From NCBI GenBank assembly GCA_035048815.1, contig JAUCBN010000042.1, positions 9,486,001-9,550,000 of the forward strand: 64,000 nt of DNA, given 5' to 3'. The stretch comes from Abelmoschus esculentus (Eukaryota; Streptophyta; Magnoliopsida; Malvales; Malvaceae). Below, piece after piece: positions 35,691 to 48,590 of the stretch (its first letter is position 1; each line of letters begins with the position of its first letter). A model generated the notes under the pieces. That model was given only the letters and a program-made list of their open reading frames with translations. It made no database searches and had not been told where the DNA came from. The translations under genes were made by a program, and so were the position numbers.

Positions 35691-37171
35691 ATAAACATAT
35701 AATTTTCTTAAGCGACGGGTCTTATGAACGTCTTTAGGGCCTTATTTAGGACCGGACCTAACTAAAACCACACTGAAGATCCGGTGGGGGCACTCTAAAT
35801 TTTAAAAATAAAAATATTTAATATTAAATTTCTATTTTAAGTTAAGTTCTATATTATTATGCGTAAATATACATAGAATGTTCAATCGTTCAATTAATCA
35901 ACTGAACTTAATTATTAAAAATTTATTAAATAGCCTTTTTATTAATCGTTAAATGAATCAAATTTTTAAAAAAAAATTTAAATTGAATAAAAATGTTTAG
36001 TTAATTCAGTTAATTTTTAAATTAATTAAAATTTATTATAAAATTTTGTATGAACTCTAAAAGATATCATTAAATTATATTAAAATATCTTTTTATCCAT
36101 TAAACTTTCAAAAATTATAAAATAAAAAATTAAACATATCAAACTATTATAAAATAGTCATTGATTTATTGTATATTATAATTATTGATAAATATTAAAA
36201 TATTTAATGATTATTTTTTAATAATTTAATAAATTTAATTATCATTTTGTGTTAATTTAATAATATTTAATGACTATTTATAATATTTAAAAAATTTTAT
36301 AATTATTTTGTAATTTTTAAAAATTTAGTAACCTAAAATAAATATATCTAATATACGATTTTTAATAATTTCAAAAATAAAAACTAAGAAAAATATCATG
36401 TGATATCATTCAAAGATGAGTATATTTTCAAAAAAACTCATTAATATTAATAATCTTGTTCAAATGACTATATTATTGTTTTTAAAAAATTGAAGAGTTA
36501 ATTAAATGAAAAATACTTCACAAAACCTTTTTAATTTATTAAGTTTATTCATAAATATTCGAATTTACCCTGGCTGGTTGGTTGAACAAATTGACGGACC
36601 TTTCGTTTGATAGGGTGAGACAGCCCACCCTCTTACTTTGTTTTATTTAAATATAAATGGTTTACTAAACATAATTAATTAATTAATATTATCCACCGGG
36701 TCATACTTTTCCAAACTCAAGATATATGTTTCTGATTAAAGGAGAATTTAATTTTTTTTATAAACCCTAACAGTAATCAGAATAGAACTTAGAGAAGAAG
36801 AGAAAGAGGAATTTAAGAGAAAAAAAATATTTTTAATGTGTTTAGAACTTATAATTTTAAAAAATAAAGATAAATAATTTGATTAATTGATTAAATATAT
36901 TTAATTAAAATATAAAATATTTTTTTCTTTAATTAGATAAAAATATTATATTTTTATATTCAAATTTAAAATTTTACAAAATGAAATATATAAATATATT
37001 TAGGCTCTATTTACGAGTGCTTAAAAAAGTACGTTTGCTTCTAAAATTAATTTTTAGACCCAAAAATAATCCCAAACAAATAAAATTTGACATAAAAATA
37101 ATATTCGTAACGTAAATTTGAACCTAAAAGTAAAAGCTATTTTTTTTAGCTTTTGAGTTGTAAAATATAAT
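35691..37171. other. AT-rich intergenic stretch
   Basis: No gene. Two GC-richer islands (35712-35790 and 36575-36640) show no recognised domain. Confidence 0.4.
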
Positions 37172-37438
37172 AAATACATTATTTGGAAGTTAAGTTTTTA
37201 TATTACACTAATATAAAAACCCATTATCCCTAAACGTAAAATCAATTTGAAATAAAAATGTGAATTTTGACTCTTATAAAAATCAAACAATAAAATATTA
37301 ATATTAACTATAATATTAACTATAATAAATATTAATACTAAATTAATATTTAATTATATTACACTAATATAAAAATACATTATTTGGAGGTTAAGTTTTT
37401 ATATTACACTAATATAAAAACCCATTATCCCTAAAATT
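37172..37438. repeat. direct repeat pair of about 58 bases
   Basis: A block beginning ACATTATTTGGARGTTAAG and ending CCCATTATCCCTAAA occurs at about 37172-37228 and again at 37380-37438 with one base change. Confidence 0.6.
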
Positions 37439-37655
37439 TATATATATATATTTTCTTCAAAAAAATTATATCAAAAAATTAATAATGAGTTATTATAAAT
37501 TATTTTTTATTTTTAAATTTATATATTTCATATCTCATATGCTAATGGTTTTAAATTAATATATTTTAAATTTTACAATACTATATTTAAAATAAATATT
37601 TTATCTTTTAAAAAATATTTTCTAATAATAATAACAAACACTAAAATCTTAAATA

Positions 37656-37936
37656 TGTTGTGAATAAAGTAAAGAATAAGAACAAAATAGATGAACAAAG
37701 ATGAGAGATAAAAGAGAGAAACTTATATTATATTCTCAAAATAGGGTTGTACAATGCTTTCTCAAAAGTCTAAATTTATAGGCATAAGATGAAAGTTCTA
37801 ATTTCATTGGGAATTAAACTCTAATGATAAAATAGATCAAAGTCCTAATTCCATTGGAATTAAACTCTAATAATAAAGTACATTAAAATATTATTTAATA
37901 TATGAATATCCACCATAAATAAAGATATTCATAACA
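37656..37936 (-). repeat. 3' LTR of the split copia element
   Basis: The plus strand begins TGTTGTGAATAAAG and ends ATATTCATAACA, so on the minus strand it reads TGTTATGAATAT...CACAACA, 281 bases. Short LTRs of this kind follow a CCAAGGGGGAG tract in plant copia elements. Confidence 0.75.
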
Positions 37937-37947
37937 CTCCCCCTTGG
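37937..37947 (-). other. polypurine tract of the split copia element
   Basis: The minus strand reads CCAAGGGGGAG directly before the 3' LTR. A second similar tract (near 38137, CATGAGGGGGAG) lies about 200 bases upstream. Confidence 0.7.
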
Positions 37948-38149
37948 ATATCCATAAAAATAATGTGCCTCATTAAAACCTTAGTAAGATAAAAACTCTG
38001 TAGGAAAAAAAATTTAGTGAAGAAAAAAGAGTACACACATTTTTGATACGCATAACATGTTACCTTATTAAAAACCTTACCAGGAAAAATCATTGGGACA
38101 AAACCTCGGTTAAGGAAAGAGTGCAACACGTATTTACTCCCCCTCATGA

Positions 38150-39780
38150 AAATATCACATAAGATCTTTGAATCTTCATAATTCAATATTGAATACAATC
38201 TTCCAATGTTGAAGTAAATTATGCACTAGTGGATAAAATTTTCAAATTATTTCTTGAAATGATTAATCGAATACTATTATTCTTAAGATCATGAGGGAAG
38301 AAAATTGAAAGAAATATGTTTTGTTTTATCACATTTGATGTATCCACCTTGAGATGTAAATTTTGCATTATCTCTATACAAGATAACTTGCATCTTATCT
38401 TGTGAAAGCAATTCACATATCTTCTAGATAAGTTTAGCCAAACACATATTTCAGCTTTACCTCATGCATAACAATTATTTAAAGGTGATGATCTCGTAGT
38501 ACTTAAATATGCTTCCAAATCAAATGATCTATATATGATGATTTTAGACCAAAAATAGTATTACCCATTTTCTTGAGGCAGAATAGATCTTTGTTTATAT
38601 TAAGAGACCTAACAACCAAATAGTGATCAATGGATATGCAATATGCATGTAAAATCTCTTTAAATATTTTTTTTGTATGTCAATTGATGCACAAGGATTT
38701 CATTGTTAAGTAGATCTCTTTGTGAGTCTCAATGATATTCAAATCATCGACATAGACAACAATGACAAATTCAGAGCTAAACCTCTTAATAAAAATGCTC
38801 GAGGAAATTAAATAATTCATATAATATTCTGCTAATAAATATTCAATAAGGCGATCATACCAAATGCGCCTAAATTATTCCAAGTCACAAAAAGATATAT
38901 TCAATATGATTTAATAATATTCTATAGAACTTGAATTAACTGCTTATGACAATCTAAATCTTTTCAAAAGTTTCATATAAATATTACTATCAAGAGGCCC
39001 ATGCAAATAGGATATAACAACATCCATTAGGTGAAAACTAAGTAATGTTATTTATTGCCAGATTGATCAAAATCTAAAAGTAGTTGCATCCACCACTGAT
39101 GAATATATTTTCCTCATATTCAATTACACGTCTTTGTGAGAATCCTTGTACAACCAAATGAGCTTATTTTTTTTGTTATTTCCCCTTTTAATTTCTCTTT
39201 CTTATAGAGGCTCATTTATATCCATGATCTTTACACATTTCAATGTACGAGTTATAAACCAAAATACTTCTCTTTTTCGAAAGAGATTTTAATTTTGCCT
39301 CAATTGTCTTTTTCATGTTAGCAAATCATTTTTTTGTTTATATTGTCCAATTGAAAATGATTCATGATCTACATCATCAAATAAAATCTTTAGTGCTATA
39401 TTGCATGCAAATATATTAACGACGTCAATTTAATTTCAGTTCTACTTATTGCCAGACATGACATAATCTATTAAGATCCTTTTATTATCAGGCATCTGAT
39501 TCATGTCAATGTCTCTGTTGGAGACTTTTTAATCTCTTCTAGATATTTTCATAATACGTTGATTCCTCGATCAAACTATCATAAAATATAGTTCTTTTTC
39601 TTTTTTTGAGGATTTTTATCTTTGGAACCTACTTGTGTACCACACTTCAAGCGTAAGTTAGGCTCATTAGCAACTAGAGTTTGTCCTTCCAGGATATCAA
39701 ATTTAATCGAAACATTCATTGTTGGTATACGTGACTTTGTCACTCTTTTTAGGTCAACAAAATCATTTGTCAATGATTTG
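38150..39780 (-). pseudogene. copia RT and RNase H remnant
   Basis: The minus strand gives GSKDKNP at about 39625, the linker that precedes RT; the catalytic VYVDDLNII at about 38740-38765; and the RNase H end with DNAKFTSQGGYIK and TKHIS at about 38310-38390. Frames are broken throughout. Confidence 0.85.
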
Positions 39781-40202
39781 CTGAATGAATTATCCTTTGA
39801 ACTTATAGTTCACATTGTGTAGTACGTGGATCAAAATGAGAAAATCATAATTCATTACAACTTATTTCTTTCACCAGCTATTTATTTTCTCCCCTTAATG
39901 TTAGGTAAACTAACTCTTTAAAATGATAATTAGTAAATTGAGCTGTAAATAATTTCCCTATTAGAAGCTCAAGATATTTTAATTATTAATGTGAAATTAA
40001 ATCTGACATATATTCCCAATAAAACTCATTTTTTTGCATTGTGGTGGAGCAATTAGAACCTATACCGCACACCAAAAAATCTAAGATGAGAAATATTTGG
40101 TTCCTGACCAAAAACCATTTATAATGGAGAGAACTTATGATTATTTGTTCGTTTGATGCGAATTAGTGATACTATATGTAAAATAACATGTCATCAACAT
40201 TA

Positions 40203-40600
40203 TCAAAACCGATTGTCTTTATAAGATAATCTGAAAAATGTACTCATTGTTGAACAAGTAGCCTCACAAACACCAAGTTTCGAGTTTAATAATAAGGATA
40301 CATATGACCATCTAGTCAATGCATTGATTAAAATCATAAAATATTTAGATGGAGTATAAGAAAGGTGTATGAGCCCACATATATCACCTTGTAGCCATTC
40401 TAGAAAATTAATAAATTTAAACTCTATCTTAGTTGTTGATGATTGAATAATCAAATTGCTTTCATAGCAAGTATCACATGAAAAAAATACCTTGAAGAAA
40501 ATATTAGTTCTTCAATAAATGACCACATGAAAGTGTCGATAAATTTTCGCATCATAATTAAACCGGGATGGTCTAACCGGTCATGCCAAATAAATTATCA
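40203..40600 (-). pseudogene. copia integrase fragment next to the Athila insertion
   Basis: Frame 40454-40203 gives FLEWLQGDICGLIH with the first catalytic Asp, YFMILINALTRWSYV, and the start of the next core strand. Sequence upstream to 40600 gives a decayed zinc-binding part. The element LTR starts six bases further right. Confidence 0.85.
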
Positions 40601-40605
40601 GTAAA
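40601..40605. repeat. target-site duplication GTAAA, left copy
   Basis: GTAAA at 40601-40605 is repeated at 57391-57395, directly outside the two LTRs of the outer Athila-like element. Confidence 0.85.
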
Positions 40606-41963
40606 TGACAAGCACTCAAAAGTCCTCATTTTTATATCATTTTCCCACTCGTTTATTATCAATAAAGACAAAATTAAAGGAGATAATAGGATATTTATGG
40701 TTATTTTTCAAATCTCAGCATCCGAACACTAACTATAGGAAATTATCTATTTTCTGGCGTAAAACATATACGTTTGATAATTTTCTTTCTTAGACAGGAA
40801 ACTAGATCACAAAAAGGGCCAAAGAAGAAAATAGATGTTGAATTGCAGAAGAAGCACCCGTCAAGGTAGCATTCTAAAGGCCTCCGCAGTAGCGTAAAGA
40901 TAACAATAGGTGCTCAACAGAAAGAGGAAAATATACTAGACTCAACAGACAAAGAGAAAAAAAAAAGAAGAAGACTCAGTTAGGAGGTCAAGCCCATGTC
41001 AAAGCCAACCGCGGGAAAAGAAGAAATATTTTATGAAATAAGATTAAATTAATATAGTTTAATTAGGAATTAGATTTCTTTCCCGTTTAGAACTCTTTCC
41101 TTGTATGGAAAGATCAACTTGGGGCTTGGACTATATAAGTCACTTATTAGGTTTAGGTTTAGTGTGGAGTCGAGATGGATTCTCACATTTTTATACCTTT
41201 AGCTGCCGCCTCCATCATGTTATAAGTCTTTTCGGAGGTTTAGATTGTTTGTGGAGTAGTAGGAGATGAAGGTTATGTTATATTTGATATTTATTAATGC
41301 AAAACCTATTTCATAGTTTCTTTCTTGGTAGTCACTCTTATTGCATATGAGCTCGAAAGATAAGTATGTAAGAAAAAATTATTTGCCTAGCATCGGGATA
41401 TGTAGGTTCACGAAACGAGAGAATACGTTTTTTACTCATGGGCATTGACTAATCCGTTAAGGATTTCAGCGACTAACAAGACGCATGTGTTTGACTGTTG
41501 TCCATCCTTGATTCACGCCGAGAGGTATCATCAAGACGTGAGTTTCAATAGTTCTCTTCGCTTAGGGATAAGGAAGAAGACATACAAGGATGCTCTGTCT
41601 AACTATGGAATGTAGAATTATCGATAAGGCATAACCCCGCTTAGGGAGATGCGATGACCTTTTGTGCGATCCGTCGAGGCGGTAGTTCAACCCATTGCAT
41701 TAGTAAGTGGATACTTAACATAACTGGATTTTCCTCTACAAAGCATTCAATCTAGCCTCGCCTTTATCTTATTATTCCGTTATTTAATTTTATGCTTTTA
41801 TAGTTATCTTAGTCATAATTCAACCAACTCATTTACTTGTGTTTTTAGTTTCCTTAATGCAGTCATAAGAAGTAGCAAGGTTGACTCAGTCCTCGTGGGA
41901 CCGACATCTTAAATACTACAATCTGACAAAGATGGAATTAATAAGACTCCATAGCCTCTATCA
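40606..41963 (+). repeat. 5' LTR of the outer Athila-like element
   Basis: Starts TGACAAGCACTC and ends GCCTCTATCA. Contains a TATA box at 41131. Confidence 0.88.
41131..41140 (+). promoter_or_regulatory. TATA box in the outer Athila-like 5' LTR
   Basis: CTATATAAGT, kept in the 3' LTR as ACTATATAAGG at about 56552-56562. Confidence 0.6.
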
Positions 41964-41967
41964 GATT

Positions 41968-41985
41968 TGGCGTCGTTGCCGGGGA
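41968..41985 (+). other. primer-binding site, tRNA-Asp type
   Basis: TGGCGTCGTTGCCGGGGA four bases inside the LTR. It fits the 3' end of plant tRNA-Asp except at one position (T for C at base 6). tRNA-Asp priming is typical of Athila. Confidence 0.85.
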
Positions 41986-42077
41986 ATGACGCTTAATTTT
42001 ACTACCAATTATTTCTGCACATTTTTAATTATTTTAGTTTATTTTATTTAGTTTAACTTCCAAGGGTTGTTTTGTGT

Positions 42078-43500
42078 ATGACCAGGTCCAATCCGACTAT
42101 CGATCAATGCCCATACGATCCAGAAATTGAAAAATCTACACGGGATCTGAAGCGTAGGGCACGCTATAGAATGAACGTAGAACCTGACCAATAAAACAAC
42201 ACAGGTATGAATGCCGTCACGACAGACAACCGCGATGATTTTACAGTTATTGATCCAGTGAATATTCCAAGATAAGAATGCGCTCGAACTGTTCGAGATT
42301 ATTTAGAAGAAGATTTAGATGGATTAACTCCTGCTGTTATGATGCCTAATATAGAGGCAGAGTACTTTGAACTAAAACCGGTCATGTTCAACATGATCAA
42401 CACCCTAGGCCAGTTTGAGGGTTCAGCTAATGAAGATGCTCGACATCATCTTAAATTCTTTCTGGAAATTTGTAACCCGTTTAAGCTGTCGGGAGTCTCA
42501 GCCGATATCCTTAAGCTAAAATTATTCCCATTTTCCCTAAGGGATAGGGAAAAATCTTGGTTAAACAACCTCCAGCCGGGATCGTTGAACTCATGGACAG
42601 AACTATACCGAAACAACTTGCTAGATTCAGTTACACCAATATGACTGATAAACTCAGAAACAACATAACATCCTTTATACAAGACGAAGACATATGTATG
42701 AGGCTTGGGAAAGATATAGAGAACTATACAGAAACTGCCCCATGCATGGTCTGCCTGAGTGGACCCAAGTATCCATCTTCTACAATGCAGTTAACACCCC
42801 TACGAGAACGATGCTTGATGCTTCCGCTAATGGCACCCTCTTAGACCGCCCACCCCATGAGAGTTTAGAAATTTTGGATAGGTTGGAAAAGAATGACTAT
42901 CAACACCCAACCACCAGAAGAGGCATAAATAAGCAAGGTATGATAACTTCTGATTCTGCAGATTCTATCCTAGCACAACTATCAGCCTTAACCAACATGG
43001 TAAAGGATCTGCATAAACTAAGCTACGTTCGGGAAGTAAAAGCAGTCACCATTCTTTGCAAAACATGTGGTGAGAACCATGACTCGAACATATGCCCACA
43101 TAATCCAGAATCTTCTTTCTATGTTAGAAACTTTAATAGAAACAATATGTCCAACAATTACAACCCATCATGGAGGAAGCACCCTAATTTATCATGGAGT
43201 AATCCCAACAATGCGCTTAACACGTAAAATCAACCAATGCAATCTACGAGATTCCAGCAAAATAATAGATTTGCTCAACAGCAGATACCACAGCAGGCAC
43301 CGCTGCCGCCGCAAACAACAGATGTCCAGACTTTGGAGAACACACTACAAACATTTATGGCTCAGACTGGTGCATATATTGCAAATACCAACAAGTTCAT
43401 TCAAAGAGTTGACACTTTCATGGACAAAATAGAAATGAGAATGCAGAATAACGAAGTTGCTCTCAAATCGCTGGAAACCATAGTAGGACAAGTGGCACAA
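42078..43500 (+). pseudogene. Athila-type gag, outer element
   Basis: The ATG at 42078 opens MTRSNPTIDQ, followed by a stop after about 38 codons, then FELKPVMFNMINTLGQFEG, FFLEICNPF and KLKLFPFSLRDREKSWL (42339-42644). After a one-base frame change it continues YEAWERYRELYRNCPMHG (42694-43227), with a Cys/His motif CKTCGENHDSNIC near 43060 and the coiled-coil end QRVDTFMDKIEMRMQN (43237-43503). This is the Athila gag order. At least three stops and one frameshift. Confidence 0.88.
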
Positions 43501-43503
43501 TAG

Positions 43504-44664
43504 ATGAAAAGCAGACCCGTAAGAGGTCTCCCTAGTGACACTGAAGTCACTAAAATTGGTCATCATGAACAATGTAAAGACATATCAACCAGAAGTGGAT
43601 TACAACTAAATGACCCTGAAATACCTGCTCAAACGGTAGGTAAACCCCCTGAAACAGTAGCCCCTGAAGAAGTTACTAATAGAACATCTAAGACAAAGGA
43701 ACCAACAGACATTGTTGACGACACTACCATAGTAGATGATGCCATAGCCGCACCGTAGATAAGATTCCAATGCGATGAAAAAATCGAAGATCTACGCTTA
43801 CCACCACCTTTCCCACAAAGGTTGAAACAACAAAAACAGGAGTACCAGTTTAAGAAATTCTTAGACATACTTAAACAGGTACACATAAAAATACCTTTGG
43901 TGGAAGCAATAAAGCAAATGCCCAACTACGCCAAATTCCTTAAGGATATTATATCTAAAATGCCCAACAGAAGGGTGTGTGGCAATGCTGCACAGTAAAG
44001 CCACAACTAAAAGAAGAGATCTTGGTAGCTTCACAATACCATGCGCTATCGGTGATCAATATGTGGGCATGGCACTATGTGACTTAGGCGTCAGCATAAA
44101 TCTCATGCCTAAGTCAGTATTTTAGAAGCTAGGCATTAGGCAAGCAAAGCCAACAATAGTAATGCTACAGCTAGCAGACCGCTCTTACATGCAGCCAGAA
44201 GGAAAAATTGAAGATATTCTGGTAAGAGTAGATAAATTTATTTTTTCAACAGACTTCTTAATTCTTGATTGTGAAGTATATGAACATGCACCAATCATAT
44301 TAGGAAGACCATTCCTAGCCATAGGAAAAATATCGATTGCAAGAAAGGAGAATTGATCATAAGGGTCAATGATCAACAAGTAAAGATCAATATGATTAAA
44401 ACTCTAAGGATTCAGGACAAACCAGACGAATGCCAAAAAATTGAAGCTACAACTAAATTTAACTTCAATCCAGAAATAGATTGTCTGAACAAAACCTGCC
44501 AAGGCAACCTTTACCGAGGCAGCATGCCCCTTGAACAACAATACATTCGAAAGAAACCACTTGATGAGGAGACAACAACTGGGACATCAACTTCTCCTCC
44601 ATCCAAAAAGGGGAAGATGGTTGCTGCGGAAGATGCAATTTATTGCACCTCTGTAGCAACCTAA
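43504..44664 (+). pseudogene. Athila-type protease region, outer element
   Basis: A linker with the ISTRSGLQL block, then LPPPFPQRLKQQKQEYQF near 43800. A protease core follows at about 44000-44330: RRDLGSFTIPCAIG, CDLGVSINLMPKSVF (catalytic Asp in D-L-G), then stop, LADRSYMQPEGKIEDI and IILGRPFLA. After a frame change the end reads IIRVNDQQVKINM to a stop at 44664. RT should follow in a complete Athila pol, but does not. Confidence 0.85.
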
Positions 44665-45097
44665 ATTTTCTATCTCTTAGTTTCTAATTTTTTTTATGTT
44701 TTAGGAATTAGAATATTATTTTCAGTTTTAGGACTTAGATTTTAATTTTCGCAAATTAGTTTTTAAATTTTCTAATAGCTTTAATTTTAAATTCAGCTTT
44801 TAGGCCCAATACAGAAAAAAAATAAACAAATGAGAAAGCCCCAAAACACGGTCCAACTCAAGCAAAAAAATATCTCGACGAAAAACTTATCACCCAAGTT
44901 GAATCTGTATCATTTCTTCCGCCCAGTGTAGGCCAGCTGGATCAGCGTAGCATGCACGCCAAGAATAATAATGACACTGATGTCGCGTCTAACGGTTGGC
45001 CGCCTTCGCCTACAAATAGATAAGCAAGGCTTCATCTTCCCCATACTTCCATTCTGCTATCGTCACTCTGCTAAAACAATTCTACCAACTTCACAAA
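44665..45097 (+). other. spacer where pol would continue
   Basis: AT-rich non-coding sequence, then a GC-richer leader to the next ORF. No RT or integrase motif seen in any frame. Confidence 0.55.
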
Positions 45098-46593
45098 ATG
45101 ACTATCCAAAGACAATCCTCCGTCGGAGCAGCAAAATTCAGACGATTCTCTATATCGACAGTCGAGCATGAATACGAAAGAAACTTCAAGAACCGTCAAA
45201 TCTGGGAAGAGCAAGGGTTTTACTATACCGATGATGAAGACCTAGGCCTAGAAGCATTCATATTGTCAAAAATTATTTTCCAACAATGATAGAAATTTGC
45301 AAAGCAACCAGATCCACAAACATCAAATGGGTTCACGAATTCTATACCCATTGCCCCGTACCCAACAACCCATATACATATCTACGGGGACGGACGATTC
45401 CATTTGCCAATATTACGATCAATGCCTACTTTGGCCTCCACATCGAAAACGACGAACATGTAGAGTTTGTAGCCGCCTTGATGGCCAGAGACTACGAGCA
45501 AATGAAAGCAGAACTCTGTCTGCCAGGTACTGAATGGAATAGGGTAAACATCATGGATCCGTCAGCCGCTGTGATCTCCGACCAGAGGCAAAGCTCTAGA
45601 ATATGTCATCAAAAGAAGACTTATGTCAACATCACATAACCTGATGGTAAACAGACCATGCTTGGCGCTAATTCACTCAATTATACATAATAGACGCATC
45701 GACGTCGGCAATATCATCAGCGAACAAATATTCGAATGCGCCACCAAGGAGAAAGGTATCCTAATTTTCCTTTGTTTAATTACTACTTTGGGGAATTTAG
45801 AAAGGGTTCCAAACATGCCCTTGGACACTTCAAACCACGACGAGTGGGTTGGACGAGGGAAATTTACATGAAAAAGATGCAAGTGGAAGAAGTAGTTCCA
45901 CAAGCCTTTATTCCTCCCACTGCCGAAGCAACACCCGTCGAGGTAGGTCAATAGGAAGATCCAGTGGAACAACCAACAACAAAACTCCTGGAGATTCTGC
46001 AGAGGATGGAGAGAAGGCAGCTGGCATTCATTAACTATATTAAGGAGTTCAACAACGCCATCATCATCAACATCCGAGAAGAACTCCCTTCATGAACAAC
46101 TGTATTCCCTGACTTCCTAGTGGAAATCTCCATGCCTCAACCTTCCCCTGCTACACCCAATGCTTCAGCTACTATCACAGTTTCACCCGCCGCCACAACT
46201 ACTGTAGCCGCAACCGAACCATTCTCAGCAAACTCAGTAGTTGAGTTCCTTCGAATGGACTCAACTAACAGAGGAGCAACTCCAGAACAATTAACAACAT
46301 TCATATGGTGCGACTTGGAAGAAGATCTGACGAGCCAACTCCGAGTTGCTGGTGACTTTATTGCTGCAGCACAAGGTGGACAAAAAAGAAACGCAACATC
46401 TTCCTCTCCAATTATCCATTATAAGGAGGAAGAGCAACAAGAACCCACTCCCGTTCGTGTCCAACCACCACGCTCGGCCAAAAAGCCAATGGTGAGCCCA
46501 CCAAAACCAACCGCCGAGCAGCCGTCCAAAACCCGCCTGAAACTACTTATCGATAGTGACTCTGAAGATTCCTTCGGGTCTACAGAATTTTAA
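45098..46593 (+). pseudogene. putative plant transposon protein ORF, outer element
   Basis: Starts MTIQRQSSVGAAKFRRFS, reads IWEEQGFYYTDDEDLGLE, shifts frame near 45288, then VHEFYTHCPVPNNPYTYLRG and FANITINAYFGLHIENDEHV (45286-45639). After more breaks it gives FNYYFGEFRKGSKH and a Pro/Ser/Thr-rich, acidic C terminus (46120-46593, ending DSDSEDSFGSTEF). The first part matches the domain annotated 'putative plant transposon protein', found beside gypsy elements. Function unknown. The same ORF sits in the inner element. Confidence 0.8.
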
Positions 46594-46867
46594 GGGTAAT
46601 AGTTTTTCTTATTTTTTTCTTTCTTCTTTTCTTTTACCTTTTTATTTTTGGTTATTTTTTCTTTTTTCTCTATTACTTGACCATGCATTGAGGACAATGC
46701 ATCTCTCGAGTCTAGAGGAGAAATTGTCCAATTTTGTAACATTTAATTATCTGCTAATGGTATAGAAGTAATTAGAGTATTTTGCTATTTCTTTAAAAAT
46801 TCTGCTTAATATTCTATCTTATACAAATACAATTTTTAATTTTTTTGAACTGTTGAATTTTATTGAA

Positions 46868-46872
46868 ACTGC
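46868..46872. repeat. target-site duplication ACTGC, left copy
   Basis: ACTGC at 46868-46872 is repeated at 55361-55365 around the inner element. Confidence 0.85.
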
Positions 46873-48148
46873 TATTGCGTGTAAAAAGTGCGCAATTAGT
46901 GTAAGTGTACACGACGCAAGTAATAAAATGATAAGTATTATCATGTATCGTCTCCACAGGGATTGGTAGACTCAATATGCCTTCTTTTGTCTTCTTGCTC
47001 TATAAAGGAAATAAAATAAAGAACACAGATGATTTGGGCTGTAGTAAACTAAATAACTTGAAAACTAAATAATAAGAAAATAATCAATTCAAGAAAGTGT
47101 CCAAGATCTAGTTATGTTGTATAGTGGATTCAATTGACTTGTTTCTATCCAATACAATCACACAACACTGCCTCGACATCACTGCAGTTTTATTGTCTCG
47201 ACAGTGATTAACTACGTCTGCCGCGACAATCCTTTGCTCTTGGGTGGACTTTACCAAAGTTCGGCAAAGTATCCTTTGATGACTCCGCTTATCCCTAAGT
47301 CGAAGTACTGTTGAAACTCTAACCTATCCCTAGATCGAGTTAGTGTTTTTCGACTAAAAAATATCGTACTTATTCCTTTCGTGAATCTAAATCTCCCGAT
47401 ATTAGATAAATGGATCTTTCACAAACTTCTCTCCCGAGCTTGAATGCAAGAACAATGAATGACAAAGAATAAGCAAACCTTGATATTTTACTGCATTAAA
47501 ACAAGAAAACAAAGTTCAATATCTTCTCACTAATACTCTACAACTTTCACCTAAGCCTAAAGAAATTAGAACATAATGAAAAACAAAGAAAAACTCTAAA
47601 TTCTAATATGAACTCTCTCTGATCAAGTCAAGCGTTTTTTTCTCTTGTGCGGCTATGGTTTATATAGGCTTGGCCTAGGGCAAACTTTTCCTAAGTAGGA
47701 ATACAACTTGGAGTAAAACACAAGTTAAGTACATAAATAAAATATTTGTTTTATTTCCAAGTTTATTCCCACAATGATTCTTTTCTCTCGTGGCCTTTGA
47801 CTTTGACTTTCCATGCTCTTCTCAGCTCTAATTCTTGTGCTGCTTGTCTACAAACTTCCACCTCATTTTTCTCTTCAGATCGCCTACAATATTGATACTT
47901 ATTCTTCAGGTACTACCGTGGCCTCATATCCTGCCTCGGCCTTAGATGCTGCCATGGCATCAGTTGTACCTGCAAGCAAAGAAGTGCAGTAAAGCTTGCA
48001 TTTTCTATAAATATCATCTTTATATGTTATAAAAGCGAAGTACCTGAATATCTCACATTAAGTACATGCATTAGTTCAAGTAGATGTAGATTAAGTGATT
48101 ATTGTCCATGAAAGGTATACAAATTGATAGTGAATTGAGCACTTATCA
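46873..48148 (-). repeat. 3' LTR of the inner Athila-like element
   Basis: Plus strand starts TATTGCGTGT (TG changed to TA) and ends GAGCACTTATCA. A minus-strand TATA box (CCTATATAAAC) lies at about 47659-47668. It lacks about 75 bases that the 5' LTR has near 54455-54530. Confidence 0.88.
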
Positions 48149-48186
48149 CCCCCCAAACTCGAACTATTGCTTGTCCTCAAGCAATA
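48149..48186 (-). other. polypurine tract with upstream hairpin, inner element
   Basis: The minus strand reads a hairpin TATTGCTTG-AGGA-CAAGCAATA (48186-48165, nine pairs), then GTTCGAGTTTGGGGGG, then the LTR start TGATAAGTGC. The outer element has the same arrangement. Confidence 0.75.
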
Positions 48187-48435
48187 CAAACCATCAAATT
48201 GACAAACGTTATTCTCTCTTGGTCTTACGTTTTCATCTATTCTCCCCATCATAACAATGTCTATTCTTTAGACTTAACCTTTCAGTTACCCAAGGATTTA
48301 CTCGGAATCAAGCTATAAGATGTTGTGAGAGTGTGTGTTTTTGTGGACAAGATTGATTAAAGGCTTTCTTAGACAAACTCTAAGTTCAAGACAAGTAGAC
48401 TTAGACTTAATGTTCTCGTCTTAAAACAATAATTA

Positions 48436-48590
48436 CTTGAGCCAATTTCGGGCACCTCAAGGATTATGTTTTCTCATCAAGATTTCTTTTCCTTTTGACT
48501 TGTTCATTTTTTTTAGTATACTAGAGGCAATTTCGGGTACCTCTAGCATGATGAAGAGTGATTCCTAAAACCGGTGATAGGCACCTCTAG
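48436..48590 (-). other. 3' hairpin set, inner element
   Basis: On the minus strand, in order: a decayed unit with CTAGAG and TTTTAG arms (48590-48565), CTAGAG/CTCTAG (48546-48521) and CTTGAG/CTCAAG (48461-48436). Loops are of a GTGCCYGAAATTGG kind. They correspond one to one with units in the outer element. Confidence 0.7.
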
